Source: Liquidambar formosana
Taxonomy: Eukaryota > Streptophyta > Magnoliopsida > Saxifragales > Altingiaceae
Length of the DNA: 64,000 bases
Direction: 5' to 3'
Assembly (NCBI GenBank): GCA_039720395.1
Contig: CM077828.1
Coordinates: forward strand, 26,640,717 to 26,704,716
Positions 22,198 to 31,599 of this stretch are shown here, one piece after another. Made by a program: the position numbers and the translations under genes. Numbering within the stretch: the first letter of the stretch is position 1; the number at the start of each line of letters is the position of its first letter. The notes under the pieces are model-generated. The model worked only from the letters and a program-made list of their open reading frames with translations, was not told the DNA's origin and searched no databases.

Positions 22198-22806
22198 CTA
22201 CTCAATAGTAGCATTTTGGGTAGAACTAGAAGGGTCAGTTGGGGGTTGCCTTTGTGGGCCTTGGGTAGAACTGGAGGGATCAGCTGGAGGTTGCCTCTGT
22301 GGGCTGCCCGGAACCCTTTCTCGATCAATGATTTGATCAGTGAGCCTCTCCAGTGCCTCGACCCTTGGTGTGAGTCTGTTAGAATAGGAGTCCACCATTC
22401 TTTGTAACTCTCTATTCTCCGCTCTCAAAGCCCTCATCCTTCGATAGGCTCCGTCGAGCAACCCCTGGAGACGAGTGACCTGGTCACTTAAACTTTGCAT
22501 GTGCACATTTCTGGTGTGCAAACGCCGAGCCATGTTAGCAGTAAATGTTGTGGCCTGAGCGCTGAGAGCCATGGAGTCTCTTATTACGTCCAGGTCAGAC
22601 CGTCCAACCAGTATTCTCTCATCACGAGGAGTGATGAGTCCCTCCGCTACTGCCGTTGCGTTTGCAAGATTGTAAATTACAGAATCGTCAACTGTAAGGG
22701 GTTGGTTTTGAACATTTAGGAACCTTGGGTGCCAGACCTCTGGTTGTGTTGCTGGCGTTGTGTTTAAATCAGGACGGTTTTGTGGGGCAGAGGAGGAAGA
22801 GGCCAT
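22198..22806 (-). CDS. Hypothetical coiled-coil protein carried inside the CACTA element
   Basis: Single ORF of 202 residues starting at ATG 22806 (MASSSSAPQNRPDLNTTP). The centre, about residues 85-165, is strongly helical with heptad-like spacing (SLSDQVTRLQGLLDGAYRRM, then LRAENRELQRMV), suggesting a coiled coil. The tail has a 14-residue unit PQRQPPADPSSSTQ repeated as PQRQPPTDPSSSTQ. Codon use is GC-richer than the surroundings and no stop interrupts it. I do not recognise a family; it could be a transposon-associated protein or a captured host gene. No transposase or gag motifs seen. Confidence 0.5.
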   Translation of the reverse strand: MASSSSAPQNRPDLNTTPATQPEVWHPRFLNVQNQPLTVDDSVIYNLANATAVAEGLITPRDERILVGRSDLDVIRDSMALSAQATTFTANMARRLHTRNVHMQSLSDQVTRLQGLLDGAYRRMRALRAENRELQRMVDSYSNRLTPRVEALERLTDQIIDRERVPGSPQRQPPADPSSSTQGPQRQPPTDPSSSTQNATIE

Positions 22807-22989
22807 GAGTTCGTAAGAGAGGATTTAGAGGAAGAGAGTTTTCTCTGAGGGTTGAATGGTTGGGGAAGAGTGTTTAAGCACCTATAATCAAACTCTGGTT
22901 TTTAAAGAAAAACCGCCCTCACTCAACCAAGAACAGATCGCAAAAACCAATGCACTGTGGGGATCCGATGTGATTTGGGGTCTATAATG

Positions 22990-23297
22990 GTCTGCAACAG
23001 CACTGTTGCCTAGATCTCGATATTGCGAACTGTCGGTCATGCTGCCCCTGTCGGTGAGAGAGAGTAGGCTTCCGGGTTTGGGCTTAACAGTTTGGATGTC
23101 CATGTGTTATTGGGCCAAAGTCTTGGACGTCCATGTGTTATTGGGCCACTAGCCCAATACTCATCTGTCAACAGGAATTGGAAACCCGAGTGGATTAAAT
23201 ACTCATCTGTCCATGTGTTATTAGGCCACTAGCCCAATACTCATCTGTCCATGTGTTATTGGGCCACTAGCCCAACTCATCTGCAACAGCACTGTTT
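22990..23297. repeat. Tandem array of ~38-bp units bounded by a direct repeat
   Basis: GTCCATGTGTTATTGGGCCA occurs at about 23098, 23130 and 23248, with a one-base variant near 23214. Three copies continue into CTAGCCCAAT. Each such unit contains the palindrome-like GGGCCACTAGCCC. TCTGCAACAGCACTGTT occurs on both sides (about 22991 and 23280). Confidence 0.75.
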
Positions 23298-24987
23298 TTT
23301 TTGCTGCTTTCGTCTCAAAAGTGTTTGAAAGCCCTCGAGAGTAAAGACCATCCCCCCTCCCTCTTCTTCCCTTTTGGTCCAGCTCCATGTCAATAGAATA
23401 GGCGCTGATAGACTACAGGTATTTTTTTTTGGGTGCTGTTTTTTCTAGATATACAACTTCTAGATTAGACATGAATTATGATGCTTTGAAATGATCTTTA
23501 TCTCTTTAGGGTTTGGCTGTCATTTATTTGAGTTTATAATAGAGATTGGGTGAAGTTGATTCTTCGAGTGTTCTTTGTGGATGTGGATGTGGATGTGGAT
23601 ATGTAATTAAGTTAAAAAAATTATTGTAGATAACTTGGTGTGTTTGTTAATGACCTGTACTATTGAAGTTTAGGCGTATGTTTATTATAAATATAGTGTG
23701 AATGGGTTGGAAATGATTATAAATGTATTTTTCTACAGGTTTTTTAACTAGTCGATAACTTGGTATGTCCTAATTACAAACGAAACCATGCCGGATTTTC
23801 TAAAAAATGTTTTCAAAATAATTATGTCTATTTTTGACTTTCTTGTTCATTCTTAGTTCAATCATAATGACTTTCTTGTTTATTCATTTAGTTTTGTTGG
23901 TGTATTTTGCAACCAAAATGAAGCATAATTTTGTTATTGATTGTCTATTGGTTGTGAGATTAGTTTTCTAATTTTTGTATCCGTTTTTTTCCCCTTTTTT
24001 GTACGCCTAAGCTAGGGATGCTTGCTACATGGACTTTTGGGCATAGCTTTTACCTTTTGTGCCCTAGTCTCTTTTGAGGAGTGAATACTGAATTAGACAA
24101 TCTCACATTTTTTGGTATTTTGGGAGTGAATTAATGATTTGGATAATTTCTTGAATTTCACTTGGTGTTTTGGCATGGGATATGAAAAGTGTTTGAGATT
24201 TGTTTAATAGTGGTTGGTTGGGTACATTTTAGTTGATAATGTAACTAAGTACAGTTTTATGTTCAAGTTATATAGATTCCATGCATGTTTTTGATGTTAT
24301 ATATGGATGAATTTTATATGTTTGAATGTTATGAGATTTTACCTATTATGCAAATTGGGGGATTCTTGCCACAAGATATAGCTTTGATGCTTGAGATGTA
24401 TACAAATTAAGCGAACAAATAATAAAAATTAAATCCAAATTTTATCTTTCAAGTGATGCTTTTAGTGACATTTTTAGCCATCTAATTAATTATTTAACAA
24501 CGGTCAATGACCCTCACTAAAAATGATTTATCGACAGTAAAAAATGATTTAGCAACGGTCACTGACCGTCGATAAATAATTTTTCAACTATTTTCCGATC
24601 GGAAAAATGATTTAGCAACGGTCACCGACCGTCGTTAAATCATTTTTCAATTAGGTTTTTTGGTGGGAAAAATGATTTAGCGACGGTCAACGACCCTCGC
24701 TAAAAACGTTTCCCTCCAATTTTTTTGGCGCGAAGAAGGACTTAGCGACGGGTACTGAGTCTCGCTAAAAAAACATACCCGTCATTAAAAAGGGGATGGT
24801 GACAATCGAAAATGGTGGGAAATTTCAAGTAGCGACGCTTGTTGGCCGTTGTTAAACTTTTAACGACCCCCCCCTTTATCGACGGTCAGCGACGGCCACC
24901 GTGGCCGTCGCTAACACATGTAGCGACGTTTTTTTGATGTGTTAGCGACGGTCGCGGCCGTCGCTAAAGGCCCATTTTCCTGTAGTG

Positions 24988-25060
24988 AAACCACGTAGAT
25001 CGTTTGTGTTTGTGTGCTTAGTTTATTTCTCATTTAATTTTCTTCACGACCAAATCCATG
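24988..25060. mobile_element. Probable copia LTR, right part
   Basis: Continuation of the LTR-like sequence split by the CACTA insertion (ACCACGTAGATCG...TTTGTGTGC). See 18640-18780. Confidence 0.35.
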
Positions 25061-25269
25061 TTGTAAAGTCCATGTTTTCAATGTTGTCATATTCCGTGCC
25101 AAAGTATGGTTGAGTCTTGGGTTGATTGAAGATATGTGAAGCTTCAAAGATGCGTTAAAGAACAAAGGCTCAAAGCTATGCGGCTCTCACTCATTCTCTA
25201 GGAAGGTAAGTGACCATAGTTGCCCATTTCATAGGTGTTTAATTCATTAAACATCATTTTTAATGTTTT

Positions 25270-26125
25270 CATCAAAGGAAGAGTGGTTTTTAAGGTTTTG
25301 GTGACATTCCCAATCGATTGGGGTTGATAACCAATCGATTGGAGAAGTTTTGTTAAAAAAAATTTTGCTATTGTTTTCTAGGATCGATCCTAGGGTCTGG
25401 AGGATCAATCCTAGGGTACCCAGAAATGACATTTTGCCACTGTTTTTTAGGATCGATCCTAGGGTCCTGGAGGATCGATCCTAGCTCGTAAAAATCAGTT
25501 TTTAAAGTATTTAAAACCTTCCTATTTGATCCTAAAACGAATCCTAGTCTTTTAGGGTTTCTTAGTCTCTATATATAGAGGCTATTACAATAGAGAAAGT
25601 GAAGCAAACCTCTCCCTATTAGGGTTTTCATTGTTCATCTTTTTAAAACCTCTCTAGAGCACTTTAACCTAGGTTTTCATTGATATGCTCTAGAGATTAT
25701 CAAATCACACACCATTCACAACCTTGAGTGTTTGTGAGGCCGTTGCGACGGTGATCGAGCTTGCGAGTTCGTGATTGAAGGTATCGCTGTGAAAGAGGTT
25801 GGTTGCGACCAAAGCCGTGACGACGGAGATCGATCGTGTGTGATCGTGGGAATGAGGACAACTGCATGAGTCCATGTGTGGTCTGTAAGTGTGTCTTGTA
25901 CTCATTTATTTCATAGTGGATTTGCTTCAACTGGACGAGGTCCCGTGGTTTTTCCCATCTAGGGTTTTCCACGTAAAAAATCTCTTGTGCAATCTCTTAC
26001 ATACTTTTATACTTGCTATGCAATTGAATTGATTGTGATAATTGGGATTTTGAGTGTTCATAATAAAAATTGGGTAAAATAAATTTAAATACCTATTCAA
26101 CCCCCTTTCTAGGTATTGTAGGATT
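25270..26125 (+). mobile_element. Probable second copia-type LTR (solo or fragment)
   Basis: Landmarks in order: paired CCAATCGATTGG palindromes (about 25309, 25331), paired GGATCGATCCTAGG palindromes (about 25381-25485), a TATA region CTCTATATATAGAGG at about 25568, CATAGTGGATTTGCTTC and GGGTTTTCCACGTAAA at about 25960, and ATTCAACCCCCTTTCTAG at about 26096. The last three are hallmarks of Ty1-copia LTR 3' halves. No gag-pol or clean boundaries found. Confidence 0.5.
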
Positions 26126-26966
26126 GGTAAAACCGGAATTTCACATGTTATTCACTTCAGATCCCTTGAATCTCAAACATAGGACATAATCTAATACGCC
26201 ATAACTTTGTTCCAAATTGTTTGAGTCACTTTGACTATAAACACATTTTAATTAAGGTGACCTATTTAATGCAATACCATGTCAATCATTAATTTCAACT
26301 TTTCAATTTTATCCTCTTATTTTATTTTATGTCATGGTTAGAGTAATTATAATTTTTTACATATAAAGAGGGGTATTATGATCGAGAAAGTAAAATAATT
26401 ATTTGTTTGACCAAACATAGAAATTGTTAATTTGTTATCACCAAAGTGGGGCGGAAGGAATTAATAATGTTATATCAAGAGCTGAAATTTTGGTCGAGTC
26501 TCCCATGGGCCATGGGAATCATAATCTAATAATAATATCGAAAGTTTCAATTTTGGTTGCGTCACCTGGAGACATACCCTCACCCCACACTCACCCATGA
26601 TATGTGAATTAGTCCATGTAACATAGACAACAAGTAAAATAAGAGAAAAATTATAATATCTTAGCCTGAAGAGAAGAACAACAGGCAGTAAGATGACATT
26701 GGAGGACTTCTCATGCTCACTCCTGAATTTTATTTTATTTTTATTTGCAAATACATCAACAACTACTGACCATGACTTCCAGTTTTCTAAGTTCTAAAAT
26801 TCATGGACAGCCCTCCTGGATTTTGTTTTTAATGTGATTGTGCAATGAATGACAATATTCACTAGAGGAAAAGTTCTACGTCATATCAAAGAAGTTTAAG
26901 GTTGGAAAGCATTAATTATATTGTTATCATCATTTAGGCTACTTTTTTAAAAATAACCCATCACAT
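26126..26966. other. Spacer, no gene seen
   Basis: AT-rich DNA between the LTR-like sequence and the start of duplication unit 1. Nothing recognised. Confidence 0.5.
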
Positions 26967-27447
26967 TTTATGTAACTGATTATCACAGAATGTGATCAAT
27001 AATCACTTGGTGTATCGTATCCCAAATGATAACCATCTTAATACTTAAGATACGGCTTCCATAAATAATAAAAAAAAAATTAGGATGGGTACCAAAGAAT
27101 TTCCCATCAAATAGCAGGTTTTACATGAAGGGGCTACTTTCGTACTTGTGTGAATTGAAGCTGGAAATTTTCAAGCATTATGTTGTTAAATACAATCCAG
27201 AGGAGGAGCTTTCCTTTAATTTCATTCCCATATCACCTTAATGGTACAATTTTAAAGGGCCTGAGGCAGGTATGATTGTTTGGGAAAAATTCAATAGTTG
27301 ATTTCTCATGCTATTTTATTTTATTTTTTCTTTTTAATGTGAGTGAGGCCCCACTAATATATTCAAATTTTTTTTGGCAGGCCATTTGATGATTGGTTCT
27401 TTGCATGTTGACACGTTAGGGAGTTCCCAAATGCTTAGTTACTGTAT

Positions 27448-28343
27448 CAGGGGCGGAGGCAGGGGGGTGCCAGGGGGGGCAGCTGACCCCCCTCACCTAT
27501 TCAAAATTTTTTTTTTACTCTACATATATGTCTACAATTTTAAATCTGACCCCTCTGAATATTTTTTTGACCCCTCTAATTTTATTATGAAACCCCCCTA
27601 CTCTTCTCTTTTTTCTTTTTTCCCCCCTCTAACCCATATATCATGACATCATTTACTTAAAGTCTTCAAAACCCACTCGTGACTCAGCTATTCTTGTTGA
27701 CTTTTGTAAACTGACCCCTCCAAGACTTTAACTCTCCAGCTCTCCAACTCTCCAAGAATCTAAGGCTTATCATGGGTTTGTTTGTATATACTGAAAAATA
27801 TATTTTTGATAGCATTAATAATAAGATTATCATTTAACACTTTCGAAACATGAAGACTCATCGGGAAGAATTATAAAGTAGGAATGTAAGAACTTTTGAT
27901 AGAGTGAAAACTTCGATTTTGACCTCAAGTTGTCTTTTGTAAAGACTTTTTGTTTTAGTGGTTTTGTTGTCACGTATACTAGTACTAGTAGGTGTTATTT
28001 TATTTCTTTTGTAAAGTTTCTAAAGTTTTAGCTAAGACTCTTGGTTATTGCTTGTATATGTCTCATGTCCTTGGGTTATGTCCTTTTTTGGTTTAATACA
28101 TACACTACTTCATAAAATAAAAATAAAAAAAAAAGAAAAGAAATTATCAATGAATATTTAAGTTTTTGTATTAATTATTAAGTTCAAAAAATTTTCTTTA
28201 TTCTTATTAATTTTATTGTATATAGAAGGCTACTTAAATGATTATTTAATTTATAGAGTTAGAAAGAAGGAAAAAAAAAAAAAAACACAGTTACATCCAA
28301 AGAAAGTCGCCCCCCCTAACATAAATTCCTGGATCCGCCACTG
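27448..28343. mobile_element. hAT-like element with clean 8-bp target duplication
   Basis: An 896-bp element with ends CAGGGGCGGAGGCAGG and the inverse of CCTGGATCCGCCACTG, flanked by TACTGTAT on both sides (27440-27447, 28344-28351). Unit 2 has the unoccupied site TTACTGTATAATCC at about 36663. TIR and 8-bp duplication fit the hAT superfamily. No transposase ORF. Both ends resemble those of the elements inside the UGT genes. Confidence 0.88.
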
Positions 28344-29455
28344 TACTGTATAATCTAAAGAGAGAAATGCCCATCAAGCTAGCAAGGGAAATAATAATAA
28401 TAATAATAGTAATAGAACGAACGACAATTCTTTTCATTCTAGAAGTAAATTCAATAGTCTGGAATTATATGTAGTAGTTGAGGAGTTATTCGAGTAATAC
28501 TTCGTGATCAAGTCAGAGATAGTTGCTTTCCTGTGTTTTTTTTGTCATTTTGTTTTGTTTTTTTTTTTTTGGGGGTTAGGGTAGATTGTTGCTTTCATAA
28601 GCATGGATTTCTTATATTTAATTAAAATGTCGATTACGATTAATAATACACAGTGGGCAACGTATTAGAGAATTTTTGTCAAATTCTCTGGTTTAGAGCT
28701 AAGTTTGTAGAGGAGAATGAAAAGGTGGTGAACTTAAACCAAAAAATAAAATAGAATTAAATAAAAAGTGCGTGGACGGTTGATTATGGGGAGAGTTGAC
28801 TCTTTGAAGCCCAAGTCACCATATGGGTACGTACACCATCAAGGGCATGAGGCAGTGACAGCAGGGGGAAAAGTCAATAATTGATTTGGCATAAAAATTT
28901 TCTTTCTTTAATTTTTGTGAGGAAGGCCCCATAATAATTCAAATTTTATTTTTATCTGAATTTTTTTTTTCCTGGGTGAGATCATTGCTTTGGTGGTTGT
29001 ACACATGGTGACTGGTCATAGACTCATAGCTTTGCTAGCTAGTTCTGCACATGGTGACACATTTGGGAGTTCCCTAAGTTTCTAGTTACCGTATTATCCG
29101 GGACAAGGAAAAAATAAATACATTATTTGGGAATTGGGAGTGACAAATTCAGGTCAAGAAAATAGGAAAAAAATATAATATAAGAAAGGGCATATCCTTT
29201 TCATTCCAGAAGAGTTGACGGAGAATTTTTCATATACAGTTGTGTGCTATGTTTATGATCAAATATTGTTTGCATATAAAGCATAGGACATGTACAGGAG
29301 ACTAAATATTAAAAACGTAAGAAAATTTTAGGCAGAACCCATGTAAGAAGGTTAGTAATATCAAATTTAATTCAAATAGCAAAACCCTAGCTATAATTTA
29401 AGATTTTAGAAAATTTGGCACAGGTTCGACACCCTGGTAAAAGAAATAATAAAAC

Positions 29456-29852
29456 CAAATTTGGTTAGGGTAACCAAACCTTAAATATAATCTACAAATT
29501 CAAAGCCAAATTGGTTTCTAATGGAAGTTTAGATTCGGAGTTGAGGTGAAAAGACCTAGCACCGCGTTAGGTTAAGCGAATGGCAATACCTCAACATTGA
29601 GGTGCAAATCAACGGCATGGATCGCAATTAAGACTCCCATTGAAATTGTTTTGATAATTTCAGTAGCAATTTTTTGAACTCGTGAATCGAGTCATTAATT
29701 TGCACCTTAGCGTTGAGGTGTCATAATCCGCACGGTCATGAGTTTATTCAACTTAGCACCGAATCCAAACTCTTGTTAGAAACCAATTTGACTTTAAATT
29801 TGTAGATTATATATTAGGGTTGGCTATTTGAACCTAATTTTGTTTTATTTGT
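29456..29852. mobile_element. Foldback element with ~150-bp inverted arms
   Basis: The left arm (GGTTAGGGTAACCAAACC, ATAATCTACAAATTCAAAG, CAAATTGGTTTCTAA, CTCAACATTGAGGTGCAAAT) is mirrored in the right arm to 29852. Only unit 1 has it; unit 2 carries F-box sequence at this position. Target duplication not resolved. Confidence 0.7.
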
Positions 29853-30571
29853 AAGGTACAAACAAGCGATAAATTCGGCATGTATCATGGTTAGAGTGTA
29901 TGAAAGGTCCTAAATGCATGGACCCGTCATCGCTAGTCGTGACCCGTGAGAATGGCATACACCAACGTGCATGGACCTTTTGAGTAACTAAAGCAACCTT
30001 CTAGTGTCGACAAGAAAATCGTCCTGCAGGGCCGCCGTTGTAGACATTCCAATATCTTTCTTATTAGAAAATGAAAGGGGGAATTTTAGGTTGATCAGAC
30101 CACGGGAAAATGATTACAGTTCAATATAAATTACTATCATCTTTTTAATAAATGATTACTAATTTAACTAAAAATGACTATTAACTGTATCATAACCTAA
30201 TATATAAAGAGAAAAATATCAACGTACATTTCAATACAAATTACTCTTAACTTTTTAGTAAATTATTATTAACTCAACAAAAAATGATTATTAATTGTAA
30301 TTATTTTCCAAAGTCCTACATAGGGAAAATTATTGACTGGCCTACTTAAAAGGAAAATACTTAAAAGCACCTTTATTGGTGGGTTAGACTAGCATGTATC
30401 AATCGACCCACTTTAAACCAGCGTACACCACGTGAAATCACAGAAAGTTCCCCCAAAGTGAATTGTAGCTAGCTACCCGTTGTTTTTTCTCTTTAAGACG
30501 TTAGCTCTTTAATTCAGTCAACGAAATAATGGCATGTTTTACTGCTTGGTTTGTTGTTTGGGCATTATATA

Positions 30572-31100
30572 CTCCCTCCGTCTTATTAAGATAAGTCAAG
30601 TTTTTAACTTTTTGTGTTCCAAAATATTTGGTTATTTTGAAAAGTCAAACCATAAGATTGTTTAACTTTTTTATTATACCCTTGGTTTTGTTAAAAATTA
30701 TTTTACCATAAAACAATTTTCAAATCAACACAAATACACAAAATATTGGCTTGCTTGACAAGACAACACATACCAATAAAGTGAACAACCATTCAAAGCA
30801 AAATGCGAAATTAGCACCATTTGCCACTTTGAAATTGATTCAAAATTTTAGTGTCCAGAAGGGTTGTAGTCCTCTTTTTCCTTTTTTGTAGGAACAGATG
30901 GTGGAGTCCTTATTTTTTGGCGTTGATTCTTGGGTTGGGGGGGGGGGGGACAATGACCCAACTTTAATTTGGTTTTTGTCTTGTCTGGAATAGTAAATGA
31001 AGGGTATTTGTGAAAAAGAAAATTTAGTCAATGCATATATGATATTTTCTTAATTTGCGTGTTTTATCAAACGTTGCCTATTTTTGTAGGACAAAGGAAG
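30572..31100. mobile_element. Stowaway-like (mariner-type) MITE
   Basis: A 529-bp element with ends CTCCCTCCGTCTTATT and the inverse of GGACAAAGGAAG, flanked by TA on both sides. Unit 2 has the empty site GGCATTATATATTATTTTTC at about 42239. Unusually long for Stowaway. It contains a run of about 14 G (interrupted once) near 30938. Confidence 0.82.
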
Positions 31101-31599
31101 TATTATTTTTCATAGTTTTATTATTTTATTATTATAATTAAATTTTAAAATTTTATTTATTATTTAAATTATTTACATCTAGCCTACATCTATTTAAAAG
31201 AACTTATTTTCTAATCATTTGAAATTTACCACCGATCTTGTAATTTAAGTAGTATCTCTTTCCTTTCTACTTAGAAAGGGAGGCAACAGTTGATAAATAC
31301 ATAAACGAAAAAAATAAAAAGAAAAGAAGTTAAACTGCATGGTAAGAGTTAATCTATGGAGCAGGGTGCAAGTTGATAAATTCTGAGATTTTATTTATTA
31401 TTTTCTCTAGTACCAAATAACCACAACAATCCATGAAAGAAAAACACCCAAAGTTCTGCCCCAAAATGTGGGCAAATGAGCAATGCTACTACATCCATTG
31501 GATTAATCCATCGGTTATTATGATTTACTGGGACTCAATTTTTTTTATCAATTGTAAGTATGACATAGGCACATCAGCTAGTAAATCAAATCGGTATAC
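31101..31599. other. 3' flank of UGT-B
   Basis: AT-rich spacer shared with unit 2 (42251-42733). No gene. Confidence 0.5.

Larger units (their letters stand above)
18781..24987. mobile_element. CACTA (En/Spm-type) transposon, non-autonomous, 6.2 kb
   Basis: The left end CACTACAGGAAAATGAGCC and right end, inverse CACTACAGGAAAATGGGCC, match at 18 of 19 bases and are flanked by the 3-bp duplication AAA. Subterminal regions (about 18812-19080 and 24490-24970) are packed with AGCGACGGTCA and its inverse, often as facing pairs, as expected for transposase-binding repeats of CACTA elements. No transposase ORF is recognisable, so it is presumably mobilised in trans or is dead. The interior carries an orphan second CACTA end, GC-rich tandem repeats and a 202-aa ORF. 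Confidence 0.88.
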
